Shown: in pieces, positions 12,177 through 25,200 of the stretch
Layout: each line of letters starts with the position of its first letter
Position numbering within the stretch: the first letter of the stretch is position 1
Source of the DNA: Ancylostoma caninum
Lineage: Eukaryota; Nematoda; Chromadorea; Rhabditida; Ancylostomatidae
Assembly: GCA_037903475.1 (NCBI GenBank)
Contig: JBAJFG010000231.1
Coordinates: 1,107,001-1,171,000, forward strand
Reading direction: 5' to 3'
Length of the DNA: 64,000 nt
Made by a program: the position numbers and the translations under genes
The notes under the pieces: model-generated
Told to the model about the DNA's origin: nothing
Database searches by the model: none
What the model saw: the letters and a program-made list of their open reading frames with translations, nothing else

Positions 12177-12182
12177 TTTATT
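12177..12182 (-). terminator. AATAAA polyadenylation signal of the MATH gene
   Basis: AATAAA occurs on the minus strand 156 bases past the MATH gene stop codon. It is the first canonical signal I saw downstream and fits a short nematode 3' untranslated region. Confidence 0.5.
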
Positions 12183-12338
12183 AAACATTTGTAAACATAT
12201 ATGCGGCATCCCAACTCAACTCAACATAGGACTCGCACTGTGGCGATGACTACGAAACAAAATAAGCGACTAATAGATTTACTTTTATGTGGTGATAAAT
12301 GAATGTGTAAGACAATCTGATACATATCAGCAGAAAAG

Positions 12339-13260
12339 TCAGCTATCGAAGTACTGCATCGGATACTTATCGGCAGCGGAGTACTTGTACTGTTGTTGAC
12401 CGGGCGGAACTGCTGCGTTTCCCGTTGCACCTCTCCAGAACGAGCTGTTTTGGTTGAGGCCCTGCGACGGTGAGCTTATCGAACTTCCATTCACTCCACC
12501 CCAACCAAGGCTGTACCCAGGGGGAGCGCGTACCTAAAGAATTCACAAGAGGTGCCGGCGATATATTTGAAACTCTTGTACCAGGATCACATGCGGTGAG
12601 TAGTCAAGGAAAATTGCTGTTGACCCAAAATGACACAAACACACCTGTGAGGAATCCGACGATGCGCCGTTTCTCCACATTTCGTGATGAGTAGTTTGTT
12701 GAAGCAAAGGGTGAGCGTGCTCAGAAGCAGGTCTTAGCGGACGAATATCGGCGAGATTGCCAAGCGGCGTTGACCACGACCATGGTGAAGCAGCCGGAGC
12801 AGCGGCAGATGGTACCGCTGTATCATCCATCGGCAGCGTAGCAGGGGTGGGTACGGGACCAGGTCTGACACCAATTGGCAGTGGCTGTTTCATCGGTGAC
12901 CTTTCAAACAGCTGAGCCGTAGGAGGTGGCGCAGAGGAGAGATTTCCTGACACGGAACGTGACGAAGATGACGGCGATTGTGGGACATGCGTGGTGGACG
13001 AACTGCCAGGAGCATTATCTCGTGGTGACACTACAAAAGAACTGATAATGAAATTCTGTAACACCTCTCACGAAATCTTTACCATGTGATGAGTAACGGT
13101 TGTTCTGCGGTGTTCGTGGCTGGCCAATAACTCCAGCTGGAGGCGGTTGAATGACCGAGGAGACAGAAGTTGTTGCGGTTGGGCAGGCAGGAGTCGAAGG
13201 TTGCACTACCTGGACTGGTGGCAAGCGTACGACCTTTGGAAGAACTGGTGTTGATGGAAT
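12339..13260 (-). other. Pro/Ser-rich C-terminal tail of the MATH gene
   Basis: The last three exons (13083-13260, 12645-13030, 12339-12533) encode about 250 residues dominated by Pro, Ser, Thr, Ala and Gln. Examples are LPPVQVVQPSTPACP, SVIQPPPAGVIGQPRTPQ, PQSPSSSSRSVSG and PPGQQQYKYSAADKYP. The frame ends at TGA in 12339-12341. The tail has no recognisable fold and is probably disordered. Acceptors are TTTTTAAG, TTTGTAG and TTCTTTAG; donors are GTAAAG and GTGTGT. Confidence 0.78.
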
Positions 13261-16200
13261 CTTAAAAATTCAGGGATTGTGAAGAATAAGAAAGACTAGA
13301 CTGAGAAAAAGTTTTATTTCAATACTCAAAGACGGGAAATTCGTGCTATAGTAACGTACTTTCAAGTCTGTGAGCTGAGCGAGAGTTCTCTGCCCTTTGC
13401 GAATGGCATCGCATGCGGCTTCGAAGTCTGAACGAGCTTGAGAGATTGCAGACACGCAATCGTCGTGAGCGCACTTCCATTCTGCTACGCTACGGCGCAT
13501 CGTCTCCATGTCAGAATGAGTGCGCGCGCTGAAGTAACAATTTTACGAATTGAGAGAGCTGTCTGCAGAGCGTGGAATAATGTCACGAGAACGATACGAA
13601 GACGAATTGGATACCGTTTCAAGTTGTCCTCAGCTTCTGTGAGATTGAGCGCAGCTTCATCTCGCGTTCTTTCCAAGGCCGTTACACCCGTTGTTAGCAT
13701 CATTCCTACTTGTGCAACTTCAGCTGATCTAGCGCGCTCGAGGAGAGCAGCGATTTGTGCCATGTGTTGTTTCCTTTCCTAGAATGAAATGCTGATTAGT
13801 AATTTCCATTTTATGAACAAGAGATGCCAACTTATAAAGCTCGTATTGGAAAAATAGGATGACTTTGACGTGGATTCAAGACGCAGACGGAGAGAGATGT
13901 CAACTTAATTTTTCACCTATGATCAGGTAGTGTAACCGCGTCGAGAGTGGATACTTTTAAAACATTTCGCACATAATGTTGGAGGAAGCGTGTCAAAAAG
14001 GTTCACGATTTGCAACTAGCTCTAAGTGAGGTGAATTGAGACCCCGCTTTTAATAGCTCACATAAACAAGCGATTTTTCAACAAACTAAAACATGTATGG
14101 TCTTTTAGCTCACAGATGGCGCCTGAGTCGAGATCGTCTGCAATTACGACTTTTTCCACAGGATGCGTCTGGAAGATTTTACTAAATGGTAGTAGTCAAG
14201 CATCAAAATGGAAGAAATCACACCGCATGCATATCAAAAAAAAAAGTATAAAAATTAGATTATTTGGCCGATTTCGTGATGAGGTCGTAAATGCAGACAA
14301 AGTCGACCCAGGGGCCATCTCTGAGCGAACAGACTATAGTTCACAATCTGTCGGACTCCTTTCGCCACTGCATAATTTTCAGCAGATATACTTAGCATCT
14401 ACATATGGTTGCGAACTTCTGAACCACATCAATATGTGCTTGAGACATATTAAACATTCACACCACATGGAATTCATGCTGGAACGCGGATTAAGACTAC
14501 AGTACCAAAACTTTTTCGCGAAAGCCGCCTATGTGCATTAAAGGTACCCACTGCAGACGCCTTAGTTTAACGATCGTGAGAAGAAGGAATGTAGAGAGAG
14601 AGCATTAATAAATCTTAAGTTGACCTTAAAATAGTGTATACGGGTTGAAGAAATGAATGGACTATATACCAACCTTTTCCCATTTCTGCTCGCGATTCTT
14701 CACATCTCTTCTGAAATCTTCGTACTGTTGTCTCTCACGATCGCGTTCAGCTTCTCGCTCAAGCGCCTCGCTCTCCAGTCGACGCACTTGGTCGGCGTCC
14801 CTCTCCTGGGATTCAAGGGTAAGATACAACAAATTTCTCACTAACAATGGATACCCACCTTCTCTTTCTTTGCCTTCGATCGGTCCTCAGCAGCTTTCTT
14901 TTTAACCAGGTCCAACTCTTTCTTGAGAGATTTCACTTTATCTTCGAGGTCGAACTTCTCAGCTTCAAGGGTGCCTATACGCGTCCTAAAATGAAAGTTA
15001 TCCGCTTTAGAACCAAGCATTTTCTACACAAAATCAATGCTCGAAGTTTAGTGAGCCCTGCTGTGACGCGGTACTCACGGACGTTCATATAGTGATAAGA
15101 TACTGGATCGTAAATCATGCACATCGTTAATAACACTTAATTGAAACGAAGTGTACATAACGAGAACCATTAGTTTCTTCGACTGAGTACAGAGAGACTA
15201 CTTCAACAATAGAAGAACTTACTCGTCCTGCTTCGTTTTCTTTTCCATCTTTTTCAGATTATTTCGGGCTTCCTTCAGCTGAGCGGTAAGTTGTTCCGTC
15301 TTTGCTGTTTCCTCCTTCAGTTTGGACGACTCAGCCACACGAAGCTGCTCAGCCTTCTTTTTGTGTTCCAATTCTTTCGCAAGATCAGCTCTGGCTTGTT
15401 TCAATGCTGCTTCTGTTTCAGTCAATTTCTCTTCGTTCCTCTTCATCTGCTCAGCTGCTCTGAAGTAACATAGTCTAAAATAAAAATGCAACTGTAAGCC
15501 GAAAGTATTCTTCAGACCTCATAGCATCTGGACCTTGGATGATCTGTTGAACCTCTCTAGCTTGAGCTACCATGGTTTCCATTCGATCACCGGTTACCTA
15601 AAAACTGAATATGGAGATGCAAGAGTTTAAAGTTCCCAAAAAAGGACAAGTGAACAGAAGTACTCTAGTCGTGGTGAAAATAAAGACAGAAATAGTAACT
15701 ACAAACTTCAGAAACCGTCCATAAACGTAGTTGTACATACCGATAACGTTTGAGAGTAGTTGAACAGCTGCACGAGCAGAGCGCGAAGTCCAATTGAGCT
15801 GTTGTTCGGCTCCTTTTCCATAGATTCGATTTTATCCAAAATCTAAAACCAACTGTAATGCGACCAGCGACCAATAGTATTATAAGCGCGCCACAACAAA
15901 AAAAAATCTTCGAAAACCAAGGTGTTTCCCACTGGTAATGAATAATCACCAGATCATGGACACGACAGTGACTGATTTCGTTCAAGAGTTCACGCATCTG
16001 CTGCTCAACGTCTTCTCCAGATAGACATGCACTGTGAAGCTGAAACAGCAGTGGTTTGCGCGGACGAATACATGATGAGTCATACCATAATGCTTACTTC
16101 TTCGAAATCATCAATGCTCTCTTCGTCGTCAGCTTCAGACAGTGAAACCGCGAACTCTGACGGTGGCTCTGATGGGGGTGAGATGGGGCGCTGCTGCTGG

Positions 16201-19200
16201 GTCGCCTGCGACTGTGGTGGCTTCTTGTGTGCTGCAGTTGTTTTCCGAGCTGTAATTTTAAAAACGCATGCTCAAGAAAAGAAAAGTATTGACAGAAATC
16301 AGAGATAATATTTTCTCAGTGACAATTCTTTCTGAAGCTCAGTTCACCCAAAACAGGGAAACCAGTGTTGAAGTAAAAGCGATGGTCATTCTTTCTTTAT
16401 ACAGGGTGGGCCATAAAGACGGTAACAAGACGTGTTTTGCTTTCAGTCATGTTTAGTTGGGAGCCCGTCTCCGGACGTTTTGCAAGAACAGGAACTTAGG
16501 TTTTGTCTGGTTCAGAACAGGGGAAACAAATAATTTTAGGATCTACTGGTTTTGTCGAGCGGCCACTCATTTGCAGAGATCTCAAGTGTCGCAGTAGGTT
16601 TTTACAGCACCTGAGACACAAGCTTGCTCAAAACCTCTTGAGATTTGGGAATCCCCAGAAACTCAGATAACTGGATAAGGCAAACGCAGCACAACCTGGC
16701 AAGCCACACCCCAAGAAATGGAAGGCAGACATTGCTGCAAGAGGAAAAACTGCTGCATTCCAACTGCTAAGAGCAGCAAACCCCGTGTTTCGATGCGTTT
16801 TTTGCCCGATGAACCGTGGTGCAGTTCAACCTGTGTTCTGCCTGCTCCTTACCACGTGGCGACACGCCCCTTGGGAAGTGTATATAAGCCGCTGGTTGAG
16901 CATCAAAGTTTAGTCGTGTCTCCGCACCGGCGAAGAGAAGGGGAGCCCAGCGAGGCTCGTCAGGCTGGCTGAGGCCCGGGTAAAACTGTGGCCCAGTGCA
17001 ATAATTATTATTTTTGGATGAGCTTGGGTAAGCATCCACTTACCCAAGTTTGCAGTACGAACACAGCCCTGTGCCCAGATTGAGCTGCGATCCTTGGTTT
17101 GAGACATGCAAACCAGTTCATCGCCCCCGAAACAGTCTTCTAGGGGCGAATGCAGCTCGTGGGGCGACAAAACAAGCTTTCACCTCGCGGTGTAACTGCT
17201 GTTGAAACGTGTTCGGCCTGCGTTCGCCGTCCCGAAATCTCTGAGAAGGAACTTCAAAAATAGGAAATGAATTTTTGAGCGAGCACCTGCGCGCCGAGGC
17301 TTGCGACTTCATTCGATGTCTAGGGCTCTGATTCCTAGCAGATGGAGAATAATTCTAGATGTTTTCTTGTATTATATTCGTTGCGAATTAATGAACATAA
17401 ATCATATGACAATGTTCGTAATTGGTCCGAGAACCTTTTTCTGATCGCCCTTTTGTTTGCCACCGTTTTGGCCCATCCTGTACATGCAAATACAGTGATA
17501 GTTAAATGATGGTTTCCAACTTCTGTCCATAACAACTACAATGATCGTCGGTGGAGCTCACAAATTTGCGGACTTGAAGGGGCGCATCAGCATAACTACG
17601 CCATGCGCTGGAATCACAATCTTGCGTTGGCGTAATAGCTGAGCGTGGCGGTATATAGTGCTTTTCTTCGCAAAATCATTGGGTACAACTAAAAAGGACA
17701 ATAACCATCGCTGGCGATTAGCCATTACGACGGTGCACATTCTAGTGTAGCGCGGTCGCGCAACTGTGCACTCTACAGTGCGCAAATTCGCCAGCAACGT
17801 CGACGCGTACAATTAACAAAAGAATTCCCCCCTCCCTTGCGAAAGCAAGATATGTACTCCAAATTTTAGTCTGGCTCTATCTTCATAACAGGAATCACAC
17901 CTAAATTCAGTTTTGTTCAAGTGGATTCTTCCCTTTCGGGCAAAGTGAACATTAACTATCAGTTTTTGGTGCGCACATTCCATACAAATGATTGGTCTGA
18001 ATTACAAATTTGTACTCCGTCTTCAATTAAGAAAACACCAAAATTTCAATTCCTTCCGCTGGCAGGCGTACATATGAAATAAAATTTGTGCCTCCGTTGA
18101 TGATTTTCAAAACACGATGTGATTCTCTCTGCACTGTTCCAGGTAATGAAACTGAGCATTAGTGCACACCTGCAGACTTCCCTCCATTTGTAACCGCTGA
18201 TGTCTTTGATATTTTCTTTGGAACCTCTTCACTTGAAACGCTGCTCATAAAGCTCATTTTTGCAAAGGTAGCAGTGAGGATCTGAAACAAAACGATGCTG
18301 AGGAGAAGAAGGAACATTCCTGATAGAAAACTAACCTCTGATTCGAACATCTGCTCAACAACCTTCACAAAACTCTCCGCAGCTTTATATATACGATTCG
18401 AATGTACGGTGCACAAACCAGAAGCCAGACAACAAGTTCCATGATCCTAAGAAAAATAGGCGTTGAACATGTAGAACAAAGATTAGTAAATATTATATAT
18501 TCGTAGGAAACAAAAGCTGAAAAAGGTTAATGTGCAGGCTGTTACGGAAAGAAACCGTTTAAACTAACATCACTGATGATTTCGAGCCGCTTCTGCATAA
18601 TAGCATTGAGTGTAGCCGTAAAGCATCGCATGGTTTCATCAGAACCGGCTAGCTCCGGCGGAATCATGTCCTGACACTGTGGAACGAGATCATTTTATCA
18701 TTATAAGTTTCAGCACGAACACAACTAGTAACTATCCACACACTAACGGGAAATTTTCGCAAATTATTCAATATAAAGGATACAACATTGCCAGAAAGAT
18801 GTGCACCAGAAAGCGCAAATCATCCTGATAGCAGAGCTACTTAAGCCATTTCCTCATGTCACATGCCAACGCTTTTAAATTTGTGACAAACAACCGTACA
18901 TCTGCACATGTACGATTCTAATTCCGAGTGAAAGATCACCACCAAAGTGCGACTTTCACAGTCCAAAAAGGGGTTCTCACATCTTTTTTTCTTGTTCATA
19001 CACATAAATACCTGATGTGCTACTGCTACAAATGAATTTTTTCATTTCGCAAAAATTAGGCCACAGCAGGGATCGAACTCTGGACATGTTTGAGCATGAA
19101 TGCGTTCTGCGTCACTCCGGGTGTGTGGATGTGCTACACAGACATGGGCGACAACTGACTGGTTGTTTCATTGATAAGACTTGAAATTCAGAAATAAAAA

Positions 19201-22200
19201 TTAAAATTGAAAGGTGAAAAATTAATTTTAAAAGTTAACTGAATTCAAAAAATACCCTCAGGATACTTTGCAAATCGTTGAATCACCATACGAAAATTGA
19301 AAGCGTAAAAAACTTAATTATTTTGGAGGGGTCGAAATTTCACGTCAACAAGACGGGAGGGGTCGCCTCGAGGTGAATTTGTAGTCTGTCCGAAACGACG
19401 AGTCCGCCCACGCACGCGGGGATCGAGAAGCTGCCACGTTTGCCAGCGCTCCACATCATCATCCTTGATCCGCGCATCACGTTTCATCGTTATCTTCATG
19501 GTACTGACAAATGATTTGGCTGTGACGTGTTCGACTTGGCAGCTAACAGCTCACGTCCCAGCCGCGCCGCCTCTCGCGCTTGACCCTGGTGGAAAACGTC
19601 ATCCCTGATTCTCATGAACTGTTAACTCTTCAATCATTCGTACTTGTACCAGGAGTAGCCTATCGCGGGCCATTCACCACTCAGGAGATCTAGAAACCGT
19701 GTTTTGCATGGGATAAAACCGTGTTTTGCATCGGATTGAAAGATGCAAATCCCATGAATAAGTCATGCACACTCATGCAAATCCCATGCAAATCCCATGC
19801 AGAACACGGTTTGAGAAACGTTTTGAGAACCGGGTTTTGCATGGGATTTGCATTGGTTTTGCATGAGGTAACGTGGGTACTGCATGGGTTTGTGATGACC
19901 AGTTCGCGTCCTTGAGGAGTGGGGGAGGGGGGTCCGAGGAATGGCTCCCACGCACCTCAAGAACAAAAATACTGCGCTGTCGTCGCACACCTTGCAACTC
20001 CACCGAATTGCGCACTTATAACTCCTCTCGGCTCATTTTTGATCGGGCCAACTTCTGCTGGATGTCCGACTGAGGTGCTTCGTACATTAAGCTGGTGAAT
20101 GTTCCCTATGTTAAAATGCAATAATTTCATATTTTAGAGAAACCTGCAAATTTTTGGCATAATTATGGAGATCGCAATGAGTAAATTTTTATCATACATA
20201 AGGCACTCCTGATTGTGAAAAAACAATGGAAATAATGAATGAAAAATCTAAATTATCGGTTCTTCACAAATCGATGCAAAACCCATACACACCTATGCAA
20301 ATCCCGGTTTAATCCGGCGCAAAACCCAGTTTTTTTTTTAATCAATAATTTTCAGCATTGCTTAAATCGATGCAAAACCCATGCATACCCATTCAGAACC
20401 CATGCGTCTCCAAATCCGATGCAAATCCCATGCAAAACCCACGAAAAACCCACGATTTTCTCAAAGTCATGCAAAACCCATGCATACCGATGCAAAACAC
20501 GGTTTTTAGATTTCCTGAGCAGCGACTCGGTATCGCAGCGATCGAACACATGCGTTCCACGTACTTCCACATCATTTCCGTGGCCATTTCAACATGTCAA
20601 GTAGCAATAAACCAGTGGGACCAACCAGCTAGAACATGTACGACTTGTCAGAAGCGCCTCTACGGTCTCCCCGTGGGAATAAACCAATACCGAGTCGTTT
20701 CTGTACCGCCTGTATACGGCTGCCCGAATATGAACGTGCTTTCGTGGGTAAAGTAAAAGTAGTTTAAAAAAAAACTGTGGTATAGTCTGTCCGAAGTCCG
20801 CCCACCCACGCGGGGGTCGAGTTTGTTTGTTTGCTAAGTTTGCCAGCGCATCACGTCATCATCCCTGATCTGCGTATCACGTTTCATCGTTATCTTCATG
20901 GTATTGACCAATGATTTGGCTGTGACGTGGACGACGTGGCAGCCAACAGCATCCGTCTCAGCCGCACCGCCTCTCGATCCCTGCGTGCGTGGGCGGATAG
21001 ACTAGATCACACCTCAAACCAGAATATATCCATCATTAGCATCAATTAACATTCGTTACCTCACGTGCATAGAAGATTTCAATATGGATGTAAGTATAAA
21101 TACTGCTGTGATCAGTTCTACTCAACCAAAGCTATAAACTCTACATTTGCAGTAAATTCTTTGTCACTTGCCCCAAGTAAACAAGAGATTCCATGCACAA
21201 AAGTTCAGTGTTCGGTGAAGTTACACCCCTTTTCCTTCAAGTGTCAAGCTGTGATGAGATTGAAATTGATTGAGTGCCGCAAAAATCCTACTTCGTAAAC
21301 ATACTAACGCTTGGGTTTTTCTAACATACAGGTGGTTCTTCCATGTCCACGCTGTATGTTGGAAAACTATAAGTTGGTGTATCCAGACCTTTCTCCTGCT
21401 TATTTTTCTTTTAGCGAACTTGGAGTGTTGGAGACCTTCTCACCAAGGAATACTATTCATCATTCACTTGATGTAAAAGCTCTCAGTAAGTCATGGTCAA
21501 TTTCGTAAGTTATGTTCATGTTCGTTAAACTAAGCTCTATAGCTTCCAGAACGTAGCGACCGCGAAGTGGTCATTTCGAGACAGCTAGGTGTCTGGGTGT
21601 ACGCCAAATCAGTTCCGGCGATAGTTCTGCTTGGATGAAAAGTTTGATCGACACCGCCCAACCTCCCACCAAAGCTCGCACTACCAAAACTGCACGTTCG
21701 AATTCCCTGGTTGGAATGGCCACTCTGCAGTACTCACTTCCTCCAAGTTGTAGAGCTAGTATAACGAGTAGGAACATGACTGACTAAGTGTTTTTTCATC
21801 AAGTACATGCAACAGAGTATTTATATGGAAAGGAAAATGGAATACACTGGAGAACATAGAAATGAGCAGCAAAAAACGCTCAGTGAATACGCAACAATCG
21901 AAGAAATTTGTGAGCCGCTTCGATATCATTCTGAGACTACCTGTGCTTATCTGTGGGCCAAGGTTTTGGAATCAGCTCATATGCTAGTCCATCGTGCGGG
22001 ATATGCTGCCATATGCATGTATGGGCACACTAAGGACATGCATGGCACCATACAAGGCCGTGGAACCACAGCAGAAAGAAATTATAGAATGAAACCTTTT
22101 CAGAATACGGCTTCAATGGAGATAGAATTTCGGCATGAATGTTACCTCACGATATGAGGAAGAGCACGGCGATTGCTAGAGCTGAACATATTTGCAAACG

Positions 22201-25200
22201 CACACGTTTGATTTTCGACGGAATCTTAGAAGGTATGAATTACCCCGTTGCTATTTGGCACGTTCATGCACACACCGACCACTCTCCCCTACAAAGAGCC
22301 ACGAGAATGGCCTTCACCCTACATTTTCCCTGCCCAGGTAGGTGAATATGGTTTTTTCTACACTCTAATCGGCTTTCGATACTGTGCTCAAGGCAGTGCC
22401 AAGCTCAAGACCCATTTCGGGTACTGGTGATCAGAAGATGCACAGGGCGACGCTGATAACAATGGTGTAGGTATCGCATCTCAAAAGGGCAGGAAACCCC
22501 CTTTTCGCACTCTCTATTTTTGGAGGAAACGGGCACCCCGGCGCATTGACACCTCGTACACGAAGCTGCGCCGCGATCGATCGACACCCCCGCTGCAACT
22601 CCATGCCGGCATGTGGCCGTTGCATGCGACCACACATGTGCAACTTCACCCCGGCATGGAGTTGTAGCGGGGATATCGATTGATCGATGTGCAACTTCGT
22701 GTAAGAGATGTCGATGCGCCGGGTGTTCGTTTCCTCCAAAAACAGAGGGGTCAAAAAGGAGGTTCTCCGCATTCTTGAGCTATGACACCTACACCATTGT
22801 ATTCAGCGTCACCCCGTGCATCATCTGATATCCCCCCAATTGGTCCTGAGCTTGGACACTGCCTTTACGAGGAAATTAATGGTACCAATACAGATTACCC
22901 CCTCGAATTTGGGAACATCTCCAGCGGACAATGCTTCAAAAAGATTTTTGAAGATTTTGTCTGGATATCGCCACAACGGAACGGCACAACATTGATCTAA
23001 CATCAGAAACTTACGAAGTTATCGATACCAAAATTTTTGATGCAGAATTGGAGTAATCGTTGCTGGTCAGCTTCTGAGATCTTCTCGACCTGCTGAAGGG
23101 AAGAAATGCAAATGAAACAAATGTATACAGCTATAGATACAGATGCACAATCGATGTTCCGCTTCTCATCATCCTGTCAACTTAAGGCATCCGTATTCGC
23201 TAATCAGCGCTTTACACTAACCGGTTGCTGCTCTCGTGTCTGCATGATCTTCTGTAGTACTTCCTCTGTGGACTCGGCCATCTTCGCAACGTTATCACGG
23301 AAAAGCGAAGACTCCTTTGCAATTCCAGATCCAGCGTGGCGCTGTACCAACACATTATTATCAGCTATAGAACGACTGGAGGCTACAATTTCACTAACTC
23401 TTTCTCTCATCGTTGTTTGTACAGGTGGAGAAGTCGTGACTAATGACGGAGTGGTTTCCTGAACTGGGGCTGCTGTTGCAGTTAGAGCGGTGAGCTGAGG
23501 ATTCTCAATATCGCCACTGTCCTCTGTCTGGCAGCCGTTTTCGCACATTTCTACTGCATGCTCCGTGATATTCTCCTGAAAGACTCGGCCTTTCACATTC
23601 AGCTCATACATATGTGCACTACATTCTCAGAAAAGTACCTCATAGTTTTCATTGTCAAGGTCTTCATCTTCAGGTTCGAGTGAGGAAATCGAGGAATGTC
23701 GGCATGCATCGCGATGGTGATGAAGGCCACACCCACACACTAAATTGTGAATGGTATGATGCAATAAGCCTTGACTGAGGGCCGTTCTACGATTAAAGCG
23801 AGCCTACGAGACACTCATGGGAAGACACTCATTTCAAGCACTCACTTTCACGAATTCCATTCTCACCGTAGTCACTTGAGTCGTCTTCGCTGTGTGCTAG
23901 GTCTCCGCTGTAACAGAATTTGAATTAAGTAGAGGCGAAAATCATGAAGCAGAGAAGACTTTTTTCCGGAACAAATTGTAGAGGTATAGCTATCTTTCGA
24001 AACTGCTAATGCCCGCCTTTCTCCTCTTGTCTTGTCCTCCGTATTTGCTGTGTTCATATCTGGGGAATTGCGGGACTTCGCAGTGTTCCCATCATCATCT
24101 TCATTCTAGAACACCCACAGTTACTTTGATCAAATGTTAGCACTCCTCCATCGCATTTGATTACCTTGACTGCTTCAGCTAGACGTTTACCCTCTTCAGA
24201 TCCTGGGGATGTGGTGTTTCCATCACCAGCGGCCTCCTCATCGTCCAAGAGCTGAAAACATCCGAACATGAACGTAAGCTGAGTTTGGCAGTCGTTATTC
24301 GAAATTCTCCCTCACTGCTTGGTCGGTAAGCATTTCCTTTTTGCTGAATATTTTCATTGTGTCACTGTCACTGAGACTTCTGCTCCGTTGTTTTCGTGTC
24401 TCCACATTCTGCTTGAGTTCGGTCTGGAGTAGTAGATATTAAATGCAGGAGCGGGAGCGGTGGGGGGGGTGGGGGGCGGCAGTGAGGTACCCACACCTTT
24501 ACCATCAGCCGCAATTAGTGGGTGCAGCGCCCACTAGGTGCCAGCTCCTGAGCTGCGCTGTCGCTGGCAGCCCCAGCAGAAGCCTTGCGCTGCACGCGTG
24601 TCCGACTACGCCCACCCCCTTCCCCGCAAGTTTCGCGCACGGCGATCGCAAGCTTAGCTTGAATAAAACGTCCTTATTTCTAAGAGGGCTAAGGAAACCC
24701 AGACAAATTTTGTAATTTGAAATGAAAGGCTTTACGACATGTAAGGCTTCCAGAATCATACGAAAATATAGAACAAGAAAGTGGAGGCCGGAAGCAGCGG
24801 AGTGGAGAATTTCTGATACCCGTGTGAAACACTATTGCTTTGCTAAGTACAAAGAGCTATTACTGATCATCCCTGCTTTAAGGCATAAGTGCGATAGTCG
24901 GGGCCAAGGCTCTCCCTCCCTTCACTTTGGACGGGGGTCCGGCAGATCTCCTTCACTTAAGCGAAGGGGAGGAGACCGGGAAAAACCATTGGTAAAATTA
25001 GTTTTTTTTTTCGGGTGGTGGAAACTATGAAGGAAATGAGAAGAACAAAGACGCAGATGAGGGGAGGGCGAGGTAACAGAAGGCAATATCAGGAAGTTGG
25101 ACGGAAAAATCCTTATTAGGAAATGTTAACAAACATTTAATGAAGAACTGTAATAAATGTGCGTGCGATGTGAGTCGGCCAGAACAAATGATAGGTTACA

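Noticed and set aside
19763..20015. Open frames over the ATGCAAAACC arrays
   Set aside because: The frames read repeated CMGFA/LHGI-type residues, a direct translation of the short repeat rather than a protein.
24443..24715. 90-codon plus-strand open frame
   Set aside because: It is GC-rich, low-complexity, without splice partners, and lies in a MATH intron.
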